Assembly (NCBI RefSeq): GCF_000179615.1
Contig: NZ_AEDD01000002.1
Location: forward strand, 310,001 to 374,000
DNA: 64,000 nucleotides
Direction: 5' to 3'
DNA from: Paenibacillus curdlanolyticus YK9
GTDB lineage: Bacteria > Bacillota > Bacilli > Paenibacillales > Paenibacillaceae
Each line of letters begins with the position of its first letter. Within the stretch, counting starts at the first letter, position 1. The notes under the pieces are model-generated. The model was not told the DNA's origin. It ran no database searches and was given only the letters and a program-made list of their open reading frames with translations. This document shows, one piece after another, positions 6,510 to 14,966 of this stretch. Both the position numbers and the translations under genes were made by a program.

Positions 6510-9074
6510 TTAAGGTTCAATGCCCCATTGGAGCGTGTTGTTCGCGTAACCGGACATTTTCGTCCAATCTACATAGCTGGAGCCAGTCGGACTGAACGAA
6601 TAATCGCCCGTTTGCGTATAGTTGGTCCAGTCCGTGCGAGCGATACGAAGCTGGATTTCAGACGATGCGCCCGGCGCTAGCGAGCCAGAGGCATTCGTGA
6701 AGCCGATTTCAAAGTACGTATCTGCGCCGGTCTTAGGCGTGGTCATTGCTACGAATGCGCCAGTCAAATTGCTGCTGCCAGCGCTAGCCCAGTCATACCA
6801 GAACGCTTGCGGTTTGTTCGCATCAATCGTGTAGTAGTAACGCAGCTTGACCTTCGAGAGATCCAGCGTCGATGTCCCTGTATTCACGATCTTGATGCGA
6901 GGAGCGATGGTATTGCTCGAAGCGGTTGTATTGCCGCTGTACATTTGGATTTTGAAGCTGCCGGTCGACGTTGTCGTTCCCGCGGGAGTAAGCGTGACGA
7001 CGTTGGAGGTCGTCGAGCCAGCTGAATTGGAGGCAACGACGCGGTAGTTGTACACTGTGCCGTTAACGGCCGTCGTGTCCGTATAGGTCAGGCCGGTCAA
7101 GCTTGACGCTAATGCCGTATAGGCGCCGCTTCCTGCTGCGCGCTCGATTTTGTACGAGGTAGCGCTGGTTGAAGCCGTCCAAGTCAGGGTTGTTTGCGCG
7201 TTGCCTGCCGTACCCGACACTGTGAGCGCACCAGGTAAATTGACGGTTGTGTCGACAATTGATACTGCAAGTAAGGGATCGATGCCTGCGCTAAAGTCAA
7301 ACGTCAGATTCGTTGTGCCGAGCGCTTGCGCGGTAAGGTAGCTTTTCTTGATGTTGACCGTCGTGCCCGATACCGTGTAGTCCGTGCCGGAAACAAGGGA
7401 GGTGGAGCCGTTTTTGATGCCGCTAAGCGTGTTGCCGTTTAACGTCATCGTAACCGTAATGTCCGACTGGTTAGCCGTCTTTTTATCGAACGAAGCGCTC
7501 TTCGGCGTGATGGACGCGTTTTGGGTTGGATTGTTCACCTTTAAATTAGGCAGCTCATCCAACGTAATGACATAATCGCTCTGATAGAGCGTTGTCAGAG
7601 TAGCCGGGAAGTTAAAGGCGGAACTCATAAGATGCTCGCCATACCAAGGCAAGAAATAGAGCCAGCCCGATTTTTCCTCCGTCAGATTTTGTAAGCTTGG
7701 GACGGTATCGTTTTCGGTCATTGCGACCAGCTTCGTACCGTTGGTCAAATCAACAAGCTGATAGAAAGTCGATGTGATCGCATCCTCGTTCGGAACGCCG
7801 GATAAACCGTCGTAGCGGTTGTAAACCGTATTGTATTTATCATAGCCGACCATATCTACCTTATCATTGCCAGGATACCAAGCAGGCGAGGTGCTGTACA
7901 CGTAGCTGTTGTAGGTCCAAATCAAGTTGTGCAAGCCATACGTTTCCGTAAGCTCGGTATAGAGCATATCCCACAGCTGCTTGTAAACCTCCGCGCCCGC
8001 CTTTGCCCACCAGAACCAAGCGCCTTCGCCGTTCAAGCCGCCGTTGCCCTCCGCTTCATGGAAGGGGCGGAAGAGAACCGGCACTCCGTTATTTTGCAAA
8101 ATCTGCAGCTGCTCCGCCAAATCCCCAATAGCCAATTGCACATATTGGTATTCCTTCGTACCAGGAACCACGGCGTTGGCCGTGTTGAAATTGGTGTCCG
8201 TCGGCTTGTAGGTCGCGTCTTTCCAATCGACGGCTTGGCCGAGCTGATAGGCGGTGAAATTTTTAGGCACAGTGATATGCCAGCTGGCTGTTGCGATGCC
8301 GCCGCGGTTATTTACCCAATCGATCATCCGATTCGTCGTTCCGTCTTCCCAGCCGTACAGCGGGTTATAGTTCATAAAATCGAAGCCGCGTATGGCCGGA
8401 TATTTGCCAGTTAAATTGTGAATCCAATCAAACTCTAACTCCGAATTGCCATCATTGCCGCCTCCGTAGATCTCCTGCTGGCCAGAGATGATATGATTCC
8501 CATAAACTTGCGTCAAATAATTCATTAAAAGCTGCGTTTCCGACGTGGATTGCGCATCGGTCAGGACAGGCTGTACAACTAAAGGATCAAGGTCGGCGTA
8601 ATCCACCGTGAAGGAGTCAAAATAGGCAAAGCCCCAACCAGCCTTCAGCTGGATCGTATTCGTTCCTTGATTCAGCTTTTGAAAGCCAAAGTTGAAAGTC
8701 GACCACGCCGTTGCGTAGGGCAGCATAAACGACCCTTTGTTAACTCCGTTAATCGTTAAATTTTGCATTCTGCCGTCAGTGCTCAGCTCTTGCATATAGC
8801 GTGTGGAGATCGCATACATGCCAGTCGCAGGCACAGTCACGGTGAAGGTGATCGTGCCGGAGTTTTGCATCCAAACAAATCCGCTACCGGTATATCCCGG
8901 TTTAGGTGTCCCATAGATCGAGGTCGCGACTTGAAGATCGGAGCTAAGCTGGGCGTTTTCGCCCTCGATGGTGAACAAGGCGGTTTCCGCGTTCGCAGGC
9001 ACGGTCACCATGCCAAACAGCAGCGAAATTGCCAGCAATAGGGCGCTTGCTTTCTTGAGCCAGTTTTTCATCAT
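6510..9074 (-). CDS. secreted multimodular GH26 beta-mannanase (CBM35-like, GH26, X2, FN3, CBM3)
   Basis: The ~854-aa product has a Sec signal peptide (hydrophobic ALLLAISLLFGMVTV, cleavage near ANA-ET). Modules in order are: a CBM35/CBM6-like module (~33-162), a GH26 catalytic domain (~170-500), a CBM_X2 Ig-like module (~508-600), an FN3 domain (~615-700) and a C-terminal CBM3 cellulose-binding module (~705-855). The likely catalytic acid lies in RPFHEAEG and the nucleophile in VAMTENDTVPS, as in GH26 mannanases. It should cleave beta-1,4-mannans outside the cell, tethered to cellulose by CBM3. The start is the ATG 6 nt after GGA; a GTG lies one codon upstream. A cre site upstream suggests glucose repression. 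Confidence 0.93.
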   Translation of the reverse strand: MMKNWLKKASALLLAISLLFGMVTVPANAETALFTIEGENAQLSSDLQVATSIYGTPKPGYTGSGFVWMQNSGTITFTVTVPATGMYAISTRYMQELSTDGRMQNLTINGVNKGSFMLPYATAWSTFNFGFQKLNQGTNTIQLKAGWGFAYFDSFTVDYADLDPLVVQPVLTDAQSTSETQLLMNYLTQVYGNHIISGQQEIYGGGNDGNSELEFDWIHNLTGKYPAIRGFDFMNYNPLYGWEDGTTNRMIDWVNNRGGIATASWHITVPKNFTAYQLGQAVDWKDATYKPTDTNFNTANAVVPGTKEYQYVQLAIGDLAEQLQILQNNGVPVLFRPFHEAEGNGGLNGEGAWFWWAKAGAEVYKQLWDMLYTELTETYGLHNLIWTYNSYVYSTSPAWYPGNDKVDMVGYDKYNTVYNRYDGLSGVPNEDAITSTFYQLVDLTNGTKLVAMTENDTVPSLQNLTEEKSGWLYFLPWYGEHLMSSAFNFPATLTTLYQSDYVITLDELPNLKVNNPTQNASITPKSASFDKKTANQSDITVTMTLNGNTLSGIKNGSTSLVSGTDYTVSGTTVNIKKSYLTAQALGTTNLTFDFSAGIDPLLAVSIVDTTVNLPGALTVSGTAGNAQTTLTWTASTSATSYKIERAAGSGAYTALASSLTGLTYTDTTAVNGTVYNYRVVASNSAGSTTSNVVTLTPAGTTTSTGSFKIQMYSGNTTASSNTIAPRIKIVNTGTSTLDLSKVKLRYYYTIDANKPQAFWYDWASAGSSNLTGAFVAMTTPKTGADTYFEIGFTNASGSLAPGASSEIQLRIARTDWTNYTQTGDYSFSPTGSSYVDWTKMSGYANNTLQWGIEP

Positions 9075-9094
9075 CACATTTCCTTTCTAAATGG

Positions 9095-9136
9095 AGTATA
9101 ATTAGCATTGCTTTAATCAAAATAACAGCGCTTACA
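9095..9136 (-). promoter_or_regulatory. mannanase promoter region with CcpA cre site
   Basis: On the minus strand TGTAAGCGCTGTTA (9136-9123) is a near-perfect match to the Bacillus-type cre consensus TGWAARCGYTWNCW. It lies just upstream of a TATACT -10 box (9100-9095) about 20 bp before the mannanase ribosome binding site. No strong -35 hexamer is seen at ideal spacing. Carbon catabolite repression by CcpA is inferred. Confidence 0.7.
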
Positions 9137-9332
9137 AATTAAAATCCGCCAAATCATATGACTGTCCATTTTCCCTCCTTACCCTTCAGCTCGTGTGTAG
9201 ACATCTCGATAGTTGCCACCGGTTTACTAGAAGAACATATCGTGAATTTCGTAATTGTTATAGGCATTTTGATGACTTTATAATGGTAAAATAGGTACTC
9301 TGTGTTTCGAAGCAGTGAAAGGATGCGTAACG

Positions 9333-9909
9333 ATGACCATGACACAAAAAGAGATGCTGTTCATTGTGCAATCACAACTTGCTATCGACCTAAATTGCAC
9401 AGTAGATGACCTTAACAGGGATAAGGACAGCATGATCTCCTTGCCATTTATCAGAGGGCTCACCCTGCATTTTCTTCCGGATACTGAAAGAATAAAGCCA
9501 ATGGCACAGATTTTTTACATTTGAACGGATGAATCGAGAAGAAGTGATTCATCAATTTGATGTCACAAGATTCAATGAGGCTATCATTTATGATGCAAAT
9601 CTTCCCTGGCAGACTGACCTAGCTATGGTTGCAAAACAAAATGGGGAAATTGTTGGTGTAGCAGGAGCAAGCAAAACTTGTGCAAAGATGTGGCAAATCG
9701 GCGTAGAAATATTACCCAGCTTTCGCAATTTTGGATTAGCTAGTTATCTCGTAAACAGGTTAACCCTTGAAATATTGGAACGTGGCGATATACCGAGCTA
9801 TGACGTCAACGCTAGTAACATCGCATCGCAGAAAGTAGCTTATCGAGTTGGGTATTTTCCCGCGTGGGTAACGGATTGGCGATGTAACTTTGAAGGACTC
9901 GAACTGTAG
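9333..9909 (+). pseudogene. GNAT acetyltransferase pseudogene (internal deletion and frameshift)
   Basis: The first frame (9333-9524) starts like a family of ~250-aa GNAT proteins (TQKEMLFIVQSQLAIDLNC). It then jumps after ~30 residues to SLPFIRGLTLHFLPDTERI, implying loss of about 60 residues. It reaches a stop soon after a six-T run. The rest continues in another frame (to 9909) with intact GNAT motif A (EILPSFRNFGLASYLVNRLT) and SNIASQKVAYRVGYFPAW. A one-base slip at the T run accounts for the frame break. The deletion estimate comes from remembered family architecture. Confidence 0.75.
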
Positions 9910-9955
9910 TTGTAACTGCAGAAGTTGAATATTTAGTTGGTCTGTCGAATGAAAG

Positions 9956-9980
9956 AAGTCGCTAATTAAAGCGGCTTTTT
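9956..9980 (+). terminator. terminator after GNAT remnant
   Basis: The stem AAGTCGCT / AGCGGCTT (one G-T pair) has a 6-nt loop and runs directly into a T tract. Confidence 0.65.
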
Positions 9981-10061
9981 TATTATTGAGTCGAAAGAAA
10001 ACTTCTAATTCGCTTGAAAATAGAAGAGGATGGAATCATCAAATATAAGTTTATTCCCTAC

Positions 10062-10089
10062 TGAACCTTTTTCCCCCGAAGAGCGAATT
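10062..10089 (+). promoter_or_regulatory. ECF-type promoter
   Basis: TGAACC (10062-10067), then 16 nt, then CGAATT (10084-10089) resembles the autoregulated promoters of Firmicutes ECF sigma factors (AAC-containing -35, CG-containing -10). It precedes a truncated ECF sigma gene. Confidence 0.5.
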
Positions 10090-10120
10090 AAGGGTTGTAA
10101 CACGTTAGGGAGGGGCCCCG

Positions 10121-10219
10121 ATGAACGATAAAGAGTTACGATCTTGGCTTGAAAAAGCGGTGTTAGGCGACGAGTCGGCTTTTCAGCTTGTCTATCAGGC
10201 GACTAATGCCATAAGGTAG
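10121..10219 (+). pseudogene. truncated ECF sigma factor gene (first 32 codons)
   Basis: A GGGAGGGG ribosome binding site leads into MNDKELRSWLEKAVLGDESA then FQLVYQATN, the start of region 2 of a sigma-70 family ECF factor. A stop follows at codon 33. The rest of sigma2 and all of sigma4 are missing, and the next 20 bp lead into a terminator. The expression signals are preserved while the body of the gene is gone, which indicates a deletion. Confidence 0.65.
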
Positions 10220-10236
10220 ATGATAATAATGGAGGA

Positions 10237-10261
10237 AAAGCCTGAGAAATCAGGCTTTTTT
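10237..10261 (+). terminator. strong Rho-independent terminator
   Basis: AAAGCCTGA-GAAA-TCAGGCTTT stem with a GAAA tetraloop followed by TTTTT. It probably belonged to the lost ECF sigma operon. It may also act on the convergent LysR transcript because A residues flank the other side. Confidence 0.85.
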
Positions 10262-10275
10262 AGTCGAAATTTTTA

Positions 10276-11178
10276 TCATGCACCTGGTAGCGCAAGTTTA
10301 GGATTGCGGATGCCTCGAATGGCATCTATTAACAATAAAGCTGCCCTGCCTAATAGGTTCTGGTCTTTATAAGCAATGCCTATCGTGATTGCAGGATTCA
10401 GGTCGGCTATAGGTTTGATCACCAAGGAGCCTTCCTGTTCCAGACTGCTGTAAATTGGAACAATCCCTATGCCACACTCTGCCTTAACCATTTGTTGAAT
10501 AACGTGGAAACTTCCAACCTCCATAGAAGAGAACAGGATTCCCCCAGTTGGATCAATCGTAGCTTCCCAGAGCTCTCGATAGATGCAAGTCGGTTCTTTG
10601 ACAAGAACGGTTAGCCCCTCGAGATCACTAGCAGTAATGCTGTCTCGATCAGCTAATGGGTGATTCCTGTTCAACATGACCCCTAATCGTTCCTCAATCA
10701 GCGGCTCAAATGCGAGCATGTGCTTCGCAGGCGGAGCCGAGCAAACGCCGAATTCCAGATCGCCTGCTCGAACCCTCTCCGCGATCGACCTGCTTCCGCT
10801 AACTTCCATTGTTAACGCTACTTTCGGTCGAGCCTTGCAAAAATCAGCGATAACGGCTGATAGCTGCTGGCTTGCAATCGGTTCAATAGCCGCAAAGCGC
10901 ACCGAGCCTTTATCTCCCGCAGCGATATCCGAGACCGTCTGCCTCATAGCCCCGATCGACTTCAGTAAAGCGGCTGCCTCGTGATGAAGCCAGCGGCCAG
11001 CCTCGGTTACAATCACTCGTTTTCCATCGCGTATGAATAAAGAAACGCCGAGGTCAGCTTCTAGACGTTGGATCTGGAGCGTTACCGTAGAGGGAGCATA
11101 TTGGAGTTCCTCCGCGGCTTTCAGAAAATGGCCAAATCGCACACAGGCCTCAAAGGTTTTTAAAGCTCGAATATCCAT
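10276..11178 (-). CDS. LysR-family transcriptional regulator
   Basis: The 300-aa protein has an N-terminal LysR winged helix (ALKTFEACVRFGHFLKAAEE, then APSTVTLQIQRLEADLGVSLF) and a C-terminal periplasmic-binding-protein-like effector domain from ~residue 90. It is transcribed divergently from the deacetylase/MFS pair, with ~125 bp between start codons. It is therefore the likely activator of that pair. The effector is unknown. Confidence 0.9.
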   Translation of the reverse strand: MDIRALKTFEACVRFGHFLKAAEELQYAPSTVTLQIQRLEADLGVSLFIRDGKRVIVTEAGRWLHHEAAALLKSIGAMRQTVSDIAAGDKGSVRFAAIEPIASQQLSAVIADFCKARPKVALTMEVSGSRSIAERVRAGDLEFGVCSAPPAKHMLAFEPLIEERLGVMLNRNHPLADRDSITASDLEGLTVLVKEPTCIYRELWEATIDPTGGILFSSMEVGSFHVIQQMVKAECGIGIVPIYSSLEQEGSLVIKPIADLNPAITIGIAYKDQNLLGRAALLLIDAIRGIRNPKLALPGA

Positions 11179-11303
11179 GGTTAACCCCTTAGTTTAAGAT
11201 TTTCGAATGATTTATTCATATTATTCAATTTTACAAAACTTACATGTGATTTTACAATAGGGTCAACGGGATTCCAGTGGAAGATCCTGAAGAAAGGGGA
11301 TTT

Positions 11304-12392
11304 ATGATGACAAACTTGGTCATAACTCGCGGCAATCCATCGATTGCACATATTGCTTTTACATTCGATGACGGTCCGATGCGGATTACGATTGACGCAT
11401 GGTTGGATGCCTTGGAGCAGGGAGGCGCTTGCGGGACATTCTTTGTTACTGGCGAGTGGCTTGACCGCTTTCCTGCCAAAGCAAGAGAGCTGCTAGCCAG
11501 AGGTCATGAGCTCGCAATGCATACCTACCACCACCGCAGAATGGCAGATGTAACCAAAGACGTATTTTTCGAAGAGCTAAAGATGACTGAGCTCGCTTAC
11601 CAAGAAGCAACGGGGAGGCCGGCTCCTTCGCTGATACGGTTCCCTTATGCTTCTTATCGGGAAGAAAATCTTGCATGGCTCCGGGAATGGAACTATCGAG
11701 TCATCGAGGGGGTGGATACGGTCGACTGGTCAGGGCCGCCAAAAGTGCAGCTCGTGGAGCGAGTAGCGCCTAAGCTGGTCCATGGGACGATTCTAATGTT
11801 TCATGCTAATGAAATCGCTAAAGAAACGCCACAGGTTGTCAGAACGCTTGTCCAACTAGCGCAAGCCAAAGGTCTTGCAGCAGTTCCCATATCCGAGCTG
11901 CTTCATGCTAATGGTATTTCCACAGGTGAGCGCAGCTGGCAAGTAAGGTTCAAGCCAACTCTCCAAGATTTTTTCCATCTGGAGCAGTGGATTCGCGTAG
12001 CTGGAGAAGATGAATTGCATAAGCTGGCTGCCGATTCGCTTGAATGGGGGAATCCGAATACCCCGACAGGCAATGGCGCTTTTAGAAACTGGCTGCAAAC
12101 GCTTGCGATGCATGCTCAATCGGACGACAAGACACGTTTTGTGGCCCGAAGCTTTGCTGACCAGCATTGGGCATACGTGCATGCTTCTGTTCGCGGCGAC
12201 ACGCTGGTGCTAAAGGACTTTGCTACCAAGGAAGCCCATTCGGACGCTTTGGTCTATGTTCTGGAATGGGCGGCTCACGAGGCAGCGGAGTTGGGTTGCA
12301 AGTGGATCTCCAGCACGCTGGACATGCGACGTATTCACAAGTTGTGTGAGCAGCTAGGTTTCGAAGCGGAAATTATTTTGCAGGAAGGATAA
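11304..12392 (+). CDS. NodB-type polysaccharide deacetylase fused to a GNAT-like C-terminal domain
   Basis: The product is about 362 aa; the ATG at 11304 or 11307 follows AAAGGGG. Residues ~5-200 are a NodB deacetylase domain with the metal-binding motif TFDDGP, the His motif MHTYHHRRM and a FPYASYREEN barrel motif. Residues ~215-362 resemble a divergent GNAT fold: VYVLEWAAHEAAELGC, then RRIHKLCEQLGFEAE near the C terminus, as in acetyltransferase ends. There is no signal peptide, so it is cytoplasmic, unusual for peptidoglycan or chitin deacetylases. The MFS gene follows after 10 bp in the same operon. The substrate could be a small amino-sugar conjugate (inference). Confidence 0.75.
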   Translation: MMTNLVITRGNPSIAHIAFTFDDGPMRITIDAWLDALEQGGACGTFFVTGEWLDRFPAKARELLARGHELAMHTYHHRRMADVTKDVFFEELKMTELAYQEATGRPAPSLIRFPYASYREENLAWLREWNYRVIEGVDTVDWSGPPKVQLVERVAPKLVHGTILMFHANEIAKETPQVVRTLVQLAQAKGLAAVPISELLHANGISTGERSWQVRFKPTLQDFFHLEQWIRVAGEDELHKLAADSLEWGNPNTPTGNGAFRNWLQTLAMHAQSDDKTRFVARSFADQHWAYVHASVRGDTLVLKDFATKEAHSDALVYVLEWAAHEAAELGCKWISSTLDMRRIHKLCEQLGFEAEIILQEG

Positions 12393-12402
12393 AGATGGAG
12401 AT

Positions 12403-13638
12403 ATGGGCACAAAATCTGCATTTAATTGGATCACGCTATGGGCATCACTTTTGTTTGTCGTCATACTCGGCTTTTCGCGGCTTTCATACGGTATGTTTTT
12501 GCCAGGTATACAGAGAGCGATTGGCGGGAGCTACGGGCATCTAGGTATATTGGGCACAGTTAACTTCATCGGTTATTTGATCGGGACATTATGTCTTTCT
12601 CCGTTGATCTCACGGTTCCCGTATGGTAAGCCTCTCATTAATCGAATAACTTGCTTGCTGCTCGGGTTGGCATTGATCGGCTCGGCATTTAGTCATCACT
12701 TCACTCAGCTTGGGCTTTGGAGGTTCGTAATTGGATTGTTATCGTCCTTCGCTACGGTGTTAGTCCTGTCCATTGCACTGGATGCCGTTCGGCCGGCAGA
12801 ACGGGGGGTGGCATCAGGATTAATCTGGCTGGGCGGTTCAGCCGGCATTCTCATCACAGGTTTATTTGCCCCTTACACGATAGATCCCTCACACTTGCAG
12901 GGGTGGCGGTTTGCTTGGGCAGTCATGGGCGTATTCGGAGTCATTGCCGCATTCGGTTTCGAGTTTGTTACCAGAAGACGAGGAGCCGAAAAAACACTCC
13001 TGCAGACTGAGTCGCAGCTAGAGGAGCACAAAAGTGAAAATGTGTTTCGTCTTCTATTGAACCCGAATAGGCTCTTGTATCTGGTTGCTTCTTATTTTTT
13101 CTTCGGCTGGGGATATATCATCTATTTTACGTTCCTGATTCCTTATCTGGTAAGCAAAGGCGTTCCATCCCTCTATGCCGGGATGATATGGTCTGGAATC
13201 GGTTTTGCAGGTTTGTTTAACGGATGGATCGGAGGCAAAGCCATTGACCGTTGGCCAAGCGGCTTTACGCTTGCGTTAGGGCTTGCCTTGGGAATGGTCG
13301 GCGTGAGCGGAGCAGCTGCCAATCAAGTGTGGTTTACGGTATTGGGAGCCGCCATCGTTGGGATGGTTTCCTTTATTACTCCGCCGCTGATGACCACTGC
13401 GCTTCTTCGTCGTCACGTTCCTCACCACGCCTATACGGCTTGTCTTAGCATTGCGACTGCTTTTTTTGCCTTGGGGCAGATTATCGGTCCTATCGTTGGT
13501 GGCGTGGCGGTTGAAAGGTATGGCTTGCAGCTCGGCGTAGCATCCAGCGCAATCTTCATGGCATTTGCCGCTGTGTTTGCTTGCTTATATGGGTACCAGC
13601 AACGGCAGGGTGCAACATATTCGCCTCGCCTACAATAG
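12403..13638 (+). CDS. MFS transporter, YbfB/YjiJ-like
   Basis: This 411-aa, 12-segment membrane protein has an N-terminal region (FSRLSYGMFLPGIQRAIGGS, GYLIGTLCLSPLISRFPYGK) typical of the YbfB/YjiJ group of major facilitator proteins. It is 10 bp downstream of the deacetylase-GNAT gene and divergent from a LysR gene, suggesting import or export of the substrate or product of that enzyme. The last codons of the gene overlap a promoter-like motif (see 13629). Confidence 0.8.
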   Translation: MGTKSAFNWITLWASLLFVVILGFSRLSYGMFLPGIQRAIGGSYGHLGILGTVNFIGYLIGTLCLSPLISRFPYGKPLINRITCLLLGLALIGSAFSHHFTQLGLWRFVIGLLSSFATVLVLSIALDAVRPAERGVASGLIWLGGSAGILITGLFAPYTIDPSHLQGWRFAWAVMGVFGVIAAFGFEFVTRRRGAEKTLLQTESQLEEHKSENVFRLLLNPNRLLYLVASYFFFGWGYIIYFTFLIPYLVSKGVPSLYAGMIWSGIGFAGLFNGWIGGKAIDRWPSGFTLALGLALGMVGVSGAAANQVWFTVLGAAIVGMVSFITPPLMTTALLRRHVPHHAYTACLSIATAFFALGQIIGPIVGGVAVERYGLQLGVASSAIFMAFAAVFACLYGYQQRQGATYSPRLQ

Positions 13639-13673
13639 GATGAGTCTAGACATCTCCAGAGGTGAGCCCCATG
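13629..13673 (+). promoter_or_regulatory. cwlJ-like leader: sporulation-type -10 plus RBS module
   Basis: From CCTACAATA through GATGAGTCTAGA to AGAGGTGAG and an ATG at 13671, this segment is nearly identical to the leader of the cwlJ gene at 27610-27653 (one indel and a few mismatches). CCTACAAT resembles the -10 element of mother-cell sigma-E promoters (CATACAAT). It overlaps the 3' end of the MFS gene. In-frame translation from the ATG stops after four codons. Confidence 0.45.
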
Positions 13674-13685
13674 CAGTCCGCTTGA

Positions 13686-13790
13686 ATGGTTGGCTTCTTT
13701 GATTGGATTAACAAGCAAAAGTCCGTGTCGGTTGGCACGGACTTGGTCGAATTGGAAAGCGAGATGCTTGAGCATGAACGATATTGTTAG
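13686..13790 (+). CDS. possible 34-aa small protein
   Basis: The open frame encodes MVGFFDWINKQKSVSVG followed by an acidic amphipathic tail. It lies in frame with the ATG of the cwlJ-like leader, from which a single TGA separates it, and has no ribosome binding site of its own. It may be a degraded sporulation gene. A perfect 9-bp inverted repeat (13719-13727 / 13736-13744) lies inside it. Confidence 0.2.
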   Translation: MVGFFDWINKQKSVSVGTDLVELESEMLEHERYC

Positions 13791-13802
13791 TCTCGGCTTT
13801 CC

Positions 13803-14012
13803 TTACAAAAATGGAAGTTCAGAGTCGTTATTGAATTCTTCATTAAGCACGTCGACCGGCACGGTCTGCTCTTCTTCTGGACTGTCAATCGGATGTATTC
13901 TTGCCGTACCGGCTTCCACATTGACGCGTTCGATAAACACAGGAACGCCGAAGTACGACACTGTTATCATATCTGGAGACTCGGCAATTTCCTTTGCTCT
14001 GTATGCTTCCAC
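13803..14012 (-). CDS. sspH: SspH-like small acid-soluble spore protein
   Basis: The 69-aa product is read from a GTG start preceded by AGAGGTGA with 7-nt spacing. In-frame ATGs upstream extend the frame but lack this site. The sequence (EAYRAKEIAESPDMITVSYF, then GVPVFIERVNVEAGTARI, then an acidic tail EEEQTVPVDVL) fits the H-type SASP family, including the RAKxIxESP start and the V-xx-G-TA motif. These proteins accumulate in the forespore. It stands alone on the minus strand. The family match is from memory but strong. Confidence 0.75.
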   Translation of the reverse strand: MEAYRAKEIAESPDMITVSYFGVPVFIERVNVEAGTARIHPIDSPEEEQTVPVDVLNEEFNNDSELPFL

Positions 14013-14141
14013 GATGTTATCACCTCTCATCAAGTATTTGCTAAAGCTTGGGTGTTTATCCATCGTTCGAATGCGATTGGTGACGCGCGTAGTCGATTCC
14101 GCATACAGTATTCCAACATGCCTTGGAAGGGGAATGCCGGA

Positions 14142-14669
14142 ATGCCGACATCAGGAAAGCCGCGCAAGCGGTACCGCACGAAGCAATCCGCTACCAGACG
14201 AACACGATCGGCAGCCTGCGCCAGATCACGTAATCAGACTGTAATCGAGCATGCGCCGATTGTGATTCCTCCTACGAACATTGTACGCTCGCGTGCATTT
14301 ACTATTGCCTTGCCCGATAATAGACAACTTGTAACGGCTAGCGGAGTCGTAGACCTTGGTCAGAACGCGGTATCACGCGAAGATGCGCTAGTCATCGTAC
14401 CTGTGGAGTTCGCCCTTCAGCAGGACAGGGTGGAGCTGCTGTTCGGACCTGAGGCGAAGCTAATGAATTCAACGATTCTAGTCGCTCCGAATTCCTACGG
14501 TACATTCGATCGGAATCCGAGTGAAATGGCGCTTATTAACGGCGATGTACGGCTTCAGCCGACGCCAGACGAGGCTGCGAAGCACCTGTCCGTATCGGCT
14601 GTCGTTCGTGTTCGCGGAGCAAACATGTCGCGATTCGGCTATACGGTATCGGCGCTAATTGAAGGTTAG
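14142..14669 (+). CDS. hypothetical protein with basic N-terminal tail
   Basis: The product is about 175 aa, with the ATG 8 nt after GGAAGGGG; an earlier ATG at 14118 is possible. Residues 1-32 are strongly basic (RKRYRTKQSATRRTR). The rest is predicted beta-rich (SRAFTIALPDNRQLVTASGV, VIVPVEFALQQDRVELLF, VSAVVRVRGANMSRFGYTV). There is no signal peptide or membrane segment. It is the first of five unfamiliar plus-strand genes and is closed off by its own strong terminator. Function unknown. A spore-associated or particle-associated protein is conceivable. Confidence 0.6.
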   Translation: MPTSGKPRKRYRTKQSATRRTRSAACARSRNQTVIEHAPIVIPPTNIVRSRAFTIALPDNRQLVTASGVVDLGQNAVSREDALVIVPVEFALQQDRVELLFGPEAKLMNSTILVAPNSYGTFDRNPSEMALINGDVRLQPTPDEAAKHLSVSAVVRVRGANMSRFGYTVSALIEG

Positions 14670-14694
14670 AACGGCCGTCATCTTTAACGGTAAA

Positions 14695-14737
14695 AACAGC
14701 CTGATGTCACCCTATTTGACATCAGGCTGTTTTTTGC
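14695..14737 (+). terminator. strong Rho-independent terminator
   Basis: A 15-bp perfect stem (AACAGCCTGATGTCA / TGACATCAGGCTGTT) with a 7-nt loop is followed by a T run. Confidence 0.9.
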
Positions 14738-14966
14738 CTATAACACTAACAAATCGAGCAATTTTGACATAAATAAGGATCTTTCTACTAGACAGTGGTA
14801 GGGCCAAAAGGATAAAATTGGTCTGTTGGTCGGGGTGCTGCCATGAATAAAGTACTATTTCGGTCAACGAAAAGAAGGTTCCGAACTACCTATGCAGCAA
14901 GATTATTAATCGCAGATCGAAGCAGTAACAGACGCACTAATCATCTATCCAAGGGAGTTGAGGGAA

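Noticed and set aside
7929-8414. 161-codon plus-strand frame inside the mannanase gene
   Set aside because: It is antisense to the GH26 catalytic domain, whose motifs are intact, and has no ribosome binding site or family features.
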